A DNA stretch of 7,188 bases from QVMM01 sp047030855 (GCA_047030855.1 JBKYIJ010000010.1:1-7188); one strand, 5' to 3'. Positions 1 through 5,883 are shown, counted from the first letter of the stretch. Numbers and translations are program-made. Notes: generated by a model not told the origin, from the sequence alone.

Positions 1-645
1 CAAGTCAATACAGGTGATTTCAAAAAACATATCCGCGTCAAATTCAGGCAGGGAAGCGACATATTCGACTGCTTCTCTTGGCATATCCCTCCACGCCTCT
101 TGTCGTGCAATTTCTTCTGCGTTTTTGATAGGCGTAAGCTTCCAATCTGAACCGTTTTTAAGATATAGGGTCTTTATATTATTGAAATTCGGTTCCCATA
201 TTCCCAGCTTTTCATATAAATTATTTTTCACTTCAAGGTATCTGCCCTCTGAAACCTCTTTTCCAAATATCAGATATACTCTTTTTTTGTTTGCCAAAAA
301 TAAAGCGCAGTCTACCCCATATGAATTTAATATTCCGAAAGACCTGTTCACGCCGAAAGACCCATTCACGCCGTTAGACCTGTTCACGCCGTTAGACCTG
401 TTCACGCCATTAGACCTGTTCACGCCGAAAGACCCATTCACGCCGTCAGACATGTTCACGCCGAAAGACCTGTTCACGCCGTTAGACGTGTTCACGCCGT
501 TAGACCCATTCACGCCGTCAGACATGTTCACGCCGCTAGACCTGTTCACGCCGCTAGATATGTTCACGCCGTCAGACCTGTTCACGCCGCAAAGCTTATA
601 TAATCTTTTATCCTGTTGGATATTGTTATAAAAACCACCACACAA
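1..645 (-). CDS. Hexad-repeat phage protein, main part (partial, runs off left edge; probably the frameshifted continuation of the next gene)
   Basis: This minus-strand frame is open from a TGA just upstream (near 662) to the window edge, so its C-terminus is missing. It reads a lead-in containing FYNNIQQDKRLYKLC, then 14 hexads of the form G-V-N-x-S-x (codons in 337-588), then two degenerate hexads (GILNSY, GVDCAL), then a non-repetitive domain with YGVDCALFLANKKR, FGKEVSEGRY, EKLGIWEPNFNN and LPEFDADMFFEI. The non-repeat domain looks like a real folded protein, which fixes the coding strand. I recognise the general type (repeat proteins in Firmicute phage early regions) but no defined function. 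The only upstream start is a TTG at 645 with no good ribosome binding site. Removing one T from the T5 run (630-634) joins it smoothly to the upstream ORF as VWWF|YNNI, so it is probably the body of that gene. Role unknown; the 6-residue periodicity would suit a solenoid (inference). Confidence 0.75.
   Translation of the reverse strand, partial: MCGGFYNNIQQDKRLYKLCGVNRSDGVNISSGVNRSSGVNMSDGVNGSNGVNTSNGVNRSFGVNMSDGVNGSFGVNRSNGVNRSNGVNRSNGVNGSFGVNRSFGILNSYGVDCALFLANKKRVYLIFGKEVSEGRYLEVKNNLYEKLGIWEPNFNNIKTLYLKNGSDWKLTPIKNAEEIARQEAWRDMPREAVEYVASLPEFDADMFFEITCIDL
337..588 (-). repeat. Tandem repeat, 14 copies of an 18-bp unit
   Basis: Fourteen consecutive 18-bp units, each close to AGGTCTAACGGCGTGAAC on the minus strand, total exactly 252 bp. 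Each encodes a hexad GVNxSx. The G, V, N and S codons are nearly invariant, while residue 4 (R, G, M, T, I) and residue 6 (N, D, F, S) vary. The array stays in frame throughout and grades into two degenerate hexads toward the C-terminal domain. The opposite strand is also open here (reading FTPLDL-type hexads), a by-product of the repeat. Confidence 0.95.
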
Positions 646-781
646 AACTGGTATCGCATTTTTTCACCCTTGCGACGGTTTCTTCGTTAAGTTCACAGCC
701 TTCCGGGAAATTTTGTTTAAACCAATTCAAGCCATTAGAACACGCGCCTTTTTCTTTCAGTAATTCGTAAGTAATATACAT
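626..781 (-). CDS. N-terminal part of the hexad-repeat protein (51 aa as read)
   Basis: The ATG at 781 follows a good ribosome binding site (AAAGGAA, about 8 nt upstream). An in-frame start farther upstream, at 844, lies inside the neighbouring gene and has no such site. The protein begins MYITYELLKEKGACSNG and continues FKQNFPEGCELNEETV, a short N-terminal module I associate with small Firmicute phage proteins that often precede repeats. It stops at TAA 626-628 straight after VWWFL. The stop lies at a T5 run; with four Ts the frame would read VWWFYNNIQQ and run into the GVN hexads. I therefore regard this as the 5' end of one gene of at least 260 codons broken by a 1-nt indel, not as a separate 51-aa gene. 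Function unknown. It lies 37 nt downstream of the preceding gene in the same operon. Confidence 0.6.
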   Translation of the reverse strand: MYITYELLKEKGACSNGLNWFKQNFPEGCELNEETVARVKKCDTSFVWWFL

Positions 782-818
782 TTTTAAAATTCCTTTCTCA
801 CGCCTGTTTGCGGCGGGG

Positions 819-1148
819 TTAAATTTTACCGTCCAAAATCTCAATAAGCCTCCTGCACACAGGGCAGCCGCTCTGCTCCACCTTCTTAAACCAGCCTGCC
901 AGCGCTGTACGGATTTGATCGACGTATTGGTGAAGCTTCAGGTCGTCCTTCTCTTTTTTCCGCGCGTCCTCGTACTCTCTCCTGAGGGCTTCTTTTTCCT
1001 CAGCGGCTTCGTCCTTGGAAAAAGCGCCGCGCCGGTAAGCATGATACAGCCAGGCAAGCCCACGGTATGTAACGCGCTCTAAAGGAAGCGCGGAACGGGG
1101 AAGAGGCTTCCCGTTTCCGGCGAGAGAACAAAGCTCATCAAAGGTCAT
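819..1148 (-). CDS. Small phage hypothetical protein with C-terminal CxxC
   Basis: 109 aa. The ATG at 1148 overlaps the end of the resolvase gene by 11 nt and is preceded by GAGGAG about 7 nt upstream, so it is probably translationally coupled. The N-terminus (MTFDELCSLAGNGKPLP) and the following 'LPLERVTYRGLAWLYHAYRRG' region resemble a conserved small protein of Firmicute prophage early regions. Residues about 43-75 are strongly charged and probably helical or coiled coil (EEKEALRREYEDARKKEKDD). The end carries GCPVCRRL (C95, C98), one CxxC pair that could bind metal only with a partner or as a dimer. No catalytic motif is visible and no function is known to me. Confidence 0.8.
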   Translation of the reverse strand: MTFDELCSLAGNGKPLPRSALPLERVTYRGLAWLYHAYRRGAFSKDEAAEEKEALRREYEDARKKEKDDLKLHQYVDQIRTALAGWFKKVEQSGCPVCRRLIEILDGKI

Positions 1149-1572
1149 GGCTGATCTCCTCGATGGTTACCTTTACGCAGGGATCCTCCGTGTACCGCTT
1201 GATAACCGTTAAATCGGCGATCTGCGCGTCGTCGTCATAAGCGATCCCGTTTAAAGCGTCCGCAACCACTTTCGCGATATTATCGGAATCAGGCTTTTTT
1301 GTAGGGAGAAGGTCTCCGCTTAACGCCGCGATCCTGTCTTTGTTGGAAAATGATTTGGGAACCTGAAATCCTGCGTAAATCTCCATCTTCAACGCTGGCT
1401 TTTGTTTTCCCTGAGTTCTGATTTTACCCAGGGCCCCATACCGTTGCAGAAATGAAGTTTTAATCAGATTTTCGTACAGCACTGTGTTTTCCGGCGTGTA
1501 GCTGTGCCCGGTTTTGCATGTCCTGGCTCTGGCTTTTCCCTGCGGCTTGCCAGGGATATAGAGCGTAACCAA
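1138..1572 (-). CDS. rusA: RusA-family Holliday junction resolvase
   Basis: 144 aa, the usual length of RusA-type endonucleases, which cut four-way DNA junctions as dimers with Mg2+. The N-terminal part has YIPGKPQGKARAR, the typical opening beta-strand and basic loop. The active-site region is KKPDSDNIAKVVADALNG followed by YDDDAQI (residues 92-118). D95, D97, K101 and D114/D115 correspond to the family's catalytic acidic residues and lysine (D70, D72, K76, D90/D91 in E. coli RusA). The start is a TTG at 1572, preceded by AAAGGAGGG with about 7 nt spacing; no ATG fits this site. It follows the helicase loader by 16 nt and overlaps the next gene by 11 nt. In phages it resolves recombination and replication intermediates before packaging. 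Family assignment is firm. Confidence 0.94.
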   Translation of the reverse strand: MVTLYIPGKPQGKARARTCKTGHSYTPENTVLYENLIKTSFLQRYGALGKIRTQGKQKPALKMEIYAGFQVPKSFSNKDRIAALSGDLLPTKKPDSDNIAKVVADALNGIAYDDDAQIADLTVIKRYTEDPCVKVTIEEISHDL

Positions 1573-1588
1573 GCTGTTCCCTCCTTTG

Positions 1589-2413
1589 TTATTTCAGCCT
1601 GTAATTTTTATGTGGGTCTTTGGCAATATCCCAGTGATATTCTTTCGTTCTCTGGTAAATCCTGCTTCCCACCGCCTCGTCAAAAAATAGAATTTGATCG
1701 ACAGTCAATTCACTGGACAGAATCGTCACCAGGTTGTTATTATACCGGTAATTAATGAGTTCAAAAGCTACGTTGATATCGCCTTGTGTGGGGGCTTTTT
1801 TCCTGCCTGTCTCATCGTTCCCTGTGCGAAAAAAATCGTCTATGTAAAGCACAGGAACGGTTTTCAAGGGTTTAATCAGGTTTGAATATGCCGCGTCATC
1901 ATTGACGACGGCTTTCAGTTTCAACGCCTCGTCCCGCCACAGCATATATTTTGCGCTGATTCCACGCTTTAAGAATTCACCTACCATAGCCGTACACAAA
2001 TGCGTCTTCCCAGCCCCAACCTGGCCGCCGATAAAAAACCATTTCCGGTCGTGATCCTCCAGGAATTTCAAAGCGCTGTTTTTGACAGCCTCCTGCCAGG
2101 GGGATTCCGTCTGAAACTTATCGAAGGTATATTCGTTCAATAGGTCACCCAGGCCGCTTTGCCGGATTCTCCTTAAACTATCCCGAAGCTTCATACACTC
2201 ACAGGGTTTCGCAAATTCGTATCCGTCCTTAAGATAATGTATCACGCCTTTGTTTTTACAGATGGGGCAGTCATACCCAGTTAGGGTTCCTTTAACTTCG
2301 TTCATGATCTGAATACGCCGTTCCTGGATATCCTCAAATGTAATTTCCGTATTTCTGTTTTGAAGCTTCCGCCGTACCTCCGGAAGGGCTTTCCTGAGCA
2401 GGCTTTCCAGCAT
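1589..2413 (-). CDS. dnaC: DnaC-like helicase loader (AAA+ ATPase)
   Basis: 274 aa from the ATG at 2413, chosen because AAAGGGGAG sits just upstream; an ATG six codons earlier (2431) would place that site inside the gene. Order of features: helical N-terminus; a zinc-ribbon-like cysteine set CPIC (49-52) and CEC (71-73), as in DnaC/DnaI-type loaders; Walker A GGQVGAGKTH (129-138, K136); Walker B VLYIDDF (188-194, D192/D193); a sensor-like segment VTILSSE (229-235); and GSRIYQR with a candidate arginine finger (R251). Such proteins load the replicative DnaB helicase onto single-stranded DNA at the phage origin. Its start lies inside the end of the initiator-like gene (about 80 nt overlap), which fits a coupled pair acting in one step. 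No frame damage is visible. Confidence 0.93.
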   Translation of the reverse strand: MLESLLRKALPEVRRKLQNRNTEITFEDIQERRIQIMNEVKGTLTGYDCPICKNKGVIHYLKDGYEFAKPCECMKLRDSLRRIRQSGLGDLLNEYTFDKFQTESPWQEAVKNSALKFLEDHDRKWFFIGGQVGAGKTHLCTAMVGEFLKRGISAKYMLWRDEALKLKAVVNDDAAYSNLIKPLKTVPVLYIDDFFRTGNDETGRKKAPTQGDINVAFELINYRYNNNLVTILSSELTVDQILFFDEAVGSRIYQRTKEYHWDIAKDPHKNYRLK

Positions 2414-2938
2414 GATTTTCTCCCCTTTCATCTCTGGACTCCCATGCTATAAGCTTTTGTTTCCAGTTTTTAACCGAATTCCCCTTATTATCCTTCCAGC
2501 CGCCTGCTTCGTAATAATCAAAAAAGCGTCTGGGGTCTACACTGCTGTTCCGCTCCTTGCAGTATGACTCCACCTCTTCAAAAGAAGGGGGAGAAAAAGA
2601 TTTTTTCTTTTTACTTTCTTTTTTTACTTCTCCTTTGTCTTTTCCTTTGTCTTTTTCTTGGGGGGCGTTCGGTACCGTTCGGCGGCGTCCGGTACCGTTC
2701 GCCATTGCACCATTTTCACGGTTTTTCCTGCATTTGGCTTCATACTTTGCGTTATCACGGTCAATTTGATCTGCAAACACGTCAAATAAGATTTCTTCCC
2801 TGCCCTGAAGATTGATAAGCTGTTCTCCTGCGCTGTATGATAACAGCGCCCTAAAAAGCCTCCCGCACTCTGCGTCAGAGAGTTTTCTCATTGCGTTCAA
2901 ATAGCTGTGATAAGCGCAAAAAAAAACTCACGCGCCAT
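2334..2938 (-). CDS. Phage replication initiator-like protein (5' end out of frame at a T9 run)
   Basis: The uninterrupted frame spans 2334-2927, but no good start lies in it; the first in-frame starts are a TTG at 2900 and an ATG at 2891, both without ribosome binding sites. The natural start is the ATG at 2938, directly after the upstream stop (TAAATG) and behind AAGGCGGTGA. It reads MAREFF into a run of nine Ts (2918-2926) and then leaves frame. With seven (or ten) Ts it joins as MAREFFCAYHSYLNAM. The body (KLSDAECGRLFRALLSYS, then GREEILFDVFADQIDRD and KCRKNRENG) resembles the N-terminal module of phage replication proteins of the DUF6291 type. A Lys-rich low-complexity linker follows, then a C-terminal module (SFEEVESYCKER, RRFFDYYEAGGW, VKNWKQKLIAWE) typical of phage DnaD-like/initiator tails. 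About 200 aa if repaired. Probable role: origin binding and delivery of the helicase loader encoded next. Confidence 0.78.
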
Positions 2939-3301
2939 TTATTCACCGCCTTGAATATCGGTTTGGTCTGATGCTCGTTTATGTATCCTGCGGTAATGCG
3001 CTCTTACCGGAATTAAATCTTCACCTTTTGACTTGGCTACGAAAAAACGAAGAGGTTCAACATTTAAAGCCTCTGTTGTGCGGCGGTTATCGCTCTCTTT
3101 AAGGAATCTCTCGATTTCGTCTGGATCATCGCTTCTCCAATAGCCCTTGGCACTGCTGGAAGATAAAATCCGTTCGCCGTTTCTCATTAGCCGCTTGATT
3201 TCCTCCCTTACCTTTCTATCGTCCCAGCCGGTAAGCTTGGACAAATCTTCCCGGCTTATGGCGTTTTCTTTTCCATAATGGATTAGATTTAACAGCTCCA
3301 C
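2939..3301 (-). CDS. Winged-helix DNA-binding phage protein
   Basis: 120 aa from a GTG at 3301, chosen because AAAGGCGGTGA lies just upstream and it leaves a 4-nt gap to the SSB stop. An upstream ATG at 3346 would overlap ssb by 41 nt and has no comparable site. Residues about 1-60 (ELLNLIHYGKENAISREDLS, then LTGWDDRKVREEIKRL and AKGYWRSDD) read as a winged helix-turn-helix: start helix, turn, recognition helix DDRKVREEIKRL, and a wing ending in GYW. The C-terminal half is basic, without further motifs. Such small wHTH proteins are common next to phage replication genes and may bind origin or operator DNA; the specific role is inferred. Its stop TAA abuts the ATG of the initiator-like gene. 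Confidence 0.8.
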   Translation of the reverse strand: MELLNLIHYGKENAISREDLSKLTGWDDRKVREEIKRLMRNGERILSSSSAKGYWRSDDPDEIERFLKESDNRRTTEALNVEPLRFFVAKSKGEDLIPVRAHYRRIHKRASDQTDIQGGE

Positions 3302-3305
3302 ATTA

Positions 3306-3731
3306 TCACCGCCTTTCTGTTGGTTGGTTAAAAGGTAAGTCGTCATCCGAAATTATTTCTTCGAAAGCATCATTTCCTGGTATAGTTACAATCGGCTCAT
3401 TGCTCTTATCCTTTTTGGACTCCGCGAAATGCACGCTTTCCGCAACTATCTCAAAAGCTTTCCGCTTATTGCCGTCTTTGTCCGTGTAGCTGCGTGTTTG
3501 AATGGAACCTTGCACCGCTGCCAATTGTCCCTTATGAAAATACTTGCAGACAAATTCAGCGGTTTGCCGCCATACCACTACGTCGATGAAATCCACTTGG
3601 CGGTCTGTGCCCGATTTTACATAAGACCGTTCTACCGCAAGGGTGAAGCTGGTAACTGCTGTGTCGTTAGGTGTGTACCTCAGTTCTGGATCTGAGGTTA
3701 ACCGTCCCATTAAAATTGCTGTATTTAACAT
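3306..3731 (-). CDS. ssb: Single-stranded DNA-binding protein
   Basis: 141 aa. The ATG at 3731 follows GGAGG with good spacing. The OB-fold covers residues 1 to about 105, with MLNTAILMGRLTSDPELRYT, TSFTLAVER, FIDVVVWRQTAEFVCKYFHKG, and the strand GSIQTRSYTDKDG. It coats single-stranded DNA during replication and recombination, alongside the Rad52-like protein upstream. The tail carries the canonical acidic tip DDDLPF (129-134), which binds partner proteins, but here seven extra residues (NQPTERR) follow before the TGA at 3306. One additional T in the CCTTTTAACC context would give LPF followed at once by TAA, so the extension may be an indel artefact or mutation. Family assignment is certain; only the C-terminus is in doubt. 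Confidence 0.95.
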   Translation of the reverse strand: MLNTAILMGRLTSDPELRYTPNDTAVTSFTLAVERSYVKSGTDRQVDFIDVVVWRQTAEFVCKYFHKGQLAAVQGSIQTRSYTDKDGNKRKAFEIVAESVHFAESKKDKSNEPIVTIPGNDAFEEIISDDDLPFNQPTERR

Positions 3732-3732
3732 G

Positions 3733-4080
3733 TTAATCCTCCAAATAATTTCTTCCGAACTCCCGGATAAAATCCTCTGTGTCCCATTGATAGGCTTCCA
3801 TCGCCTTCATTTGGGCGATCCGCTTTATGTGCAGGTCGGATTCCCGATTTTTATGTACGCTGCCGTTTCCCTCCTGGTGGCACCGGTAATGACAGAGGGA
3901 AACCCATAAGCCTAAACGCTTTGACTTGTCCCGGAATGGGCCGCCAAATGCCTCGTGGCGGTTGAGAGGGTCATAATATCCATTCGCATAGCAGATAAAG
4001 CAGCTTTCATCGGCTTCGTCCTGTATGATGCTTGGCGCATAGCCGTTCCGGTCAAGCTTTGCTCCGTATTCGTTAACCAC
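3733..4080 (-). CDS. HNH-like zinc-binding phage protein
   Basis: 115 aa from a GTG at 4080, which overlaps the upstream gene's stop by 8 nt (GTGGTTAA). The N-terminus MVNEYGAKLDRNGYAPSI is a familiar opening in Firmicute phage early genes. Candidate metal ligands are C27xxC30 (CFIC), H42 (RHEAFGG), C63-H64-x-x-C67-H68 (LCHYRCH) and H76 (VHKN). This pattern resembles a zinc-stabilised HNH nuclease-like fold as seen in DUF968/NinG-type recombination proteins. The catalytic histidine cannot be assigned from sequence alone. Encoded 1 nt upstream of ssb and downstream of the Rad52-like gene, it probably belongs to the same recombination module. Nuclease activity is inference. Confidence 0.78.
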   Translation of the reverse strand: MVNEYGAKLDRNGYAPSIIQDEADESCFICYANGYYDPLNRHEAFGGPFRDKSKRLGLWVSLCHYRCHQEGNGSVHKNRESDLHIKRIAQMKAMEAYQWDTEDFIREFGRNYLED

Positions 4081-4402
4081 TATGCCACTCTCTTTCTATC
4101 TGCGCGTCCATTATCCTGATTTGCAGTTTATAACTGTTGATTGCCTCCATTGCAGACTTATATACCACCTCGGCGCAATCACGTTGAAATCTCAGTTTTG
4201 CAATATCAGATTTTCCTTTGCAGATGTCGGAAATGATAGTTACTGGAGTGCCGTTTGCACGCTCTTCCAGAATTGCCTTTGACAGCGCCATTCTATAATT
4301 GCTTTCGGCCTCGGCATAAGCCTGTCCGCGTTTTCCAAGCTGACGGATTGCGGCATCAAGTAAAGCGGTCTTTTCGCCTACCGCGTTAATTAAGTCATTC
4401 AT
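4073..4402 (-). CDS. Small helical phage protein, function unknown
   Basis: 109 aa from the ATG at 4402 (GGGAGG about 6 nt upstream). A longer in-frame start at 4492 would lie entirely inside the Rad52-like gene and is unlikely. The start overlaps the upstream stop by 8 nt (ATGAATGA). The protein is almost all helix, rich in Ala, Glu, Lys and Arg, with EKTALLDAAIRQLGKRG, a central TPVTIISDICKG, and a C-terminal helical stretch AINSYKLQIRIMDAQIEREW. It lacks cysteine clusters and catalytic motifs. It resembles short coiled-coil proteins found between the annealing protein and SSB in Firmicute phages, and could be an accessory factor of that module (inference from position). Confidence 0.78.
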   Translation of the reverse strand: MNDLINAVGEKTALLDAAIRQLGKRGQAYAEAESNYRMALSKAILEERANGTPVTIISDICKGKSDIAKLRFQRDCAEVVYKSAMEAINSYKLQIRIMDAQIEREWHSG

Positions 4403-4925
4403 TAGTGCCTCCCTGCCAGACAAATACACGTTTGCGGTCTTTATCCTTATTGGCAAGCCTCCAAATAGCAAGCCCCGAAATTTTTCTGTCATCTGTATAG
4501 GCTATTTTTGTTACTTCGAATTTATCGTAAGTTGTAGCCTTACCATTTTTAGATACAATGGAAATTTCAGAGGACGGAATCCAAATAAATGGAGCCGTGT
4601 AAAGTTCCCGGCCAATGCCCCAATTTACGCAAGCTCGCTTAAAGCTGTCAGAGGCTTCGCCTTTTTCTTTTTCAGCTTGACTTTCCGCGCCCGCGTCGTC
4701 CTTCCACACCCATTCACCATCAATCTTGATACCAACGGAACAGAATAAGTTTCCTTTGCATTCGTAGTGCTTGCGCTGCCAGTTTTCCGGGCCGATTCCA
4801 GGAGTAGTGTCTAAGATATTCATATCGACACGGGCGTCTTTATATAGAAGCAGGGAACAGCCGGATTCCTTAACTTGAGCTACTCGCACGTCGATTTCAT
4901 CAGCTTTCAGCAGTCTGAATTCCAT
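4395..4925 (-). CDS. Rad52/Sak-like single-strand annealing protein
   Basis: 176 aa. The ATG at 4925 is preceded by TTGGAGG with 6 nt spacing. The core of the Rad52/22 family is visible: an N-terminal strand region (LKADEIDVRVAQV), DTTPGIGPENWQRKH (39-53), GVWK-like strand EWVWKDDAG (71-79), then EKGEASDSFKRACVNWGIGR (87-106) followed by ELYTAPFIWI. The last block matches the conserved 'A-x-D-x-x-K-R-A...G-I-G-R' helix of Rad52-type proteins. These form rings that anneal complementary single strands and drive phage recombination, normally with a partner exonuclease; none is encoded in this window. SSB, an HNH-like protein and RusA follow in the same operon. Family assignment good; whether it acts at chromosome ends or forks cannot be said. 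Confidence 0.88.
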   Translation of the reverse strand: MEFRLLKADEIDVRVAQVKESGCSLLLYKDARVDMNILDTTPGIGPENWQRKHYECKGNLFCSVGIKIDGEWVWKDDAGAESQAEKEKGEASDSFKRACVNWGIGRELYTAPFIWIPSSEISIVSKNGKATTYDKFEVTKIAYTDDRKISGLAIWRLANKDKDRKRVFVWQGGTNE

Positions 4926-5133
4926 TTGCTACCTCCAATTTTCTGACCGGGCACTTCCACCCGATAGAATCTCTAGGACTGACCATTTCCTCATGGGTAA
5001 GACCACATTCAAAATGCCGTTTCATATTCATAAAGCTGCGATTGCACCATTCACAGCACTCTATACCGTCCTTGAATGTAATTTCTATAGGTACGGTATA
5101 TCTGGTAAACTCAACGATATTCTTGGTAGGCAT
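4900..5133 (-). CDS. Small cysteine-rich phage protein
   Basis: 77 aa. The ATG at 5133 lies behind GAAGGAGG with good spacing. It starts MPTKNIVEFTRYTVPIEITF, followed by DGIECCEWC (C26, C27, C30), C43 and GWKCP (C61). The CxxC and the later cysteines suggest one zinc site. Small proteins with the pattern 'TRYTVPIE...KDGI.CC.WC...D.IG..CP' are common in Clostridia phage early operons; I know no assigned function. Its 3' end overlaps the Rad52-like gene by 26 nt, and its start is overlapped 23 nt by the preceding gene, so the group is probably translated as a coupled set. Confidence 0.78.
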   Translation of the reverse strand: MPTKNIVEFTRYTVPIEITFKDGIECCEWCNRSFMNMKRHFECGLTHEEMVSPRDSIGWKCPVRKLEVANGIQTAES

Positions 5134-5263
5134 AATATACCTCCTTCAGCCACTCCAGGGCCTCGTATTCCGGGCTTTTATCCGTTTCCGGTTCTTCGTT
5201 ATCCGGTGGGTTTAGATACTCCCATTCTGCCCGGAACAGGCAGCTGTCATTGTTTCTGCTCAT
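5111..5263 (-). CDS. Small acidic phage protein, unknown
   Basis: 50 aa from the ATG at 5263, supported by AAGGAG 8 nt upstream; an earlier in-frame ATG at 5341 lies inside the previous gene without a site. The product (MSRNNDSCLFRAEWEYLNPP, an acidic Pro/Glu/Asp stretch, then EYEALEWLKEVYYAYQEYR) is acidic and ends in an aromatic-rich helix. No family is recognised. Its ends overlap both neighbours (17 and 23 nt), typical of the operon's tight packing and the main reason besides the RBS to accept it. Confidence 0.62.
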   Translation of the reverse strand: MSRNNDSCLFRAEWEYLNPPDNEEPETDKSPEYEALEWLKEVYYAYQEYR

Positions 5264-5381
5264 TTTCCAACTCCTTATATTTGTTAAAGAAGTACAAGCT
5301 TTCTTTTTCCGCAAGGTCAAGATTCTTTTCGAGTTCAGCAACCTTTTTTGAAAGATATACGATTAACTCTTTATCGTCCAT
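5247..5381 (-). CDS. Tiny coiled-coil phage protein
   Basis: 44 aa from the ATG at 5381, which has a strong AGGAGG about 8 nt upstream. The sequence (DDKELIVYLSKKVAELEKNL, then AEKESLYFFNKYKELENE) is a continuous amphipathic helix with a leucine/isoleucine heptad character. The same frame is open to another ATG at 5486, which forms a TAATG overlap with the upstream gene and would add 35 basic residues (MPVNKKKSRPRDWHHEERQA...). I prefer the shorter form for its ribosome binding site, but the 79-aa version is possible. Function unknown. Confidence 0.55.
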   Translation of the reverse strand: MDDKELIVYLSKKVAELEKNLDLAEKESLYFFNKYKELENEQKQ

Positions 5382-5485
5382 TTGACAAACCTCCTGTTTT
5401 GGTTTAATATATAGATAGGATATTTTTGCTTGCCGCTCTTCGTGATGCCAGTCGCGAGGGCGGCTTTTCTTTTTATTAACTGGCA

Positions 5486-5832
5486 TTATATCTTACTCCA
5501 TTCTTTAAGTAGCTCCTTATGATAAATAGCTAAAAACAATTTGAATAAAGCGACAAATTCTTTTGCGGATTCTTCCGAAGTAATGTATCTGGAAGGAGTT
5601 TTTCTATCTTTTCCAAATAAATTTGTGCCGTTCACAATAAGCGTCCTTTGCGGCGTTTTTGCAAAGTAACCGGCCCGAACAATTTTGATTTTCCTGTTTA
5701 ACCCGCTCGAAAAATTCATCGCATTCCTGATCCGCTATTTTATAGAAAGTAGTGTTAATGATTTTTGGCTTTCGGCTTTTCAATTCCCTCAATTTCCTGC
5801 CGCAATATTGCAATTTCCTTTTCGTAATCCAC
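5486..5832 (-). pseudogene. Small phage gene of about 114 codons apparently split by two 1-nt insertions
   Basis: A GTG at 5832 follows AAAGGAG with 7 nt spacing and opens MDYEKEIAILRQEIEGIEKP, ending after 25 codons at TAA 5755-5757. Removing one A from the A5 run (5762-5766) continues into IINTTFYKIADQECDEFFER and on to CERHKFIWK. Removing one A from the A4 run (5609-5612) then continues as DRKTPSRYITSEESAKEF to EWSKI and the stop at 5486. The repaired product is 114 aa: a short coiled-coil start, four cysteines in the middle, and a helical tail. As read, the frames give pieces of 25, up to 90 (5604-5876) and up to 77 aa (5486-5719). Continuity of composition and the arithmetic support one damaged gene; no homologue is known to me, so this remains inference. 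Function unknown. Confidence 0.45.
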
Positions 5833-5883
5833 GTTTTTGCTCCTTTCTGCTTGTCCTTTTTTGCCTTTGTGTGCATCCTTTCC

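Noticed and set aside
337..588. CRISPR array
   Set aside because: The 18-bp units are directly adjacent, without spacers, and stay in one reading frame.
14..631. Plus-strand ORF of 205 aa with FTPLDL-type repeats
   Set aside because: It is the shadow of the minus-strand GVNxSx repeat; the minus frame has a sensible non-repeat domain and operon context, and the plus ORF has no ribosome binding site.
801..815. Small hairpin CGCC-N7-GGCG between two operon genes
   Set aside because: Only a 4-bp stem and no following T run on the transcribed strand; not a convincing terminator.
2557..2815. Two plus-strand ORFs opposite the Lys-rich linker of the initiator-like gene
   Set aside because: They are Phe/Leu/Ser-rich antisense readings of the AAA/AAG-rich coding strand with no start signals.
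5604..5876. 90-aa minus ORF as an independent gene, starting at ATG 5876 behind AAGGAAAGG
   Set aside because: Its first ~40 residues are a Lys/Arg-rich reading that overlaps the better GTG start at 5832 in another frame; only its later part looks like real protein and fits the split gene instead.
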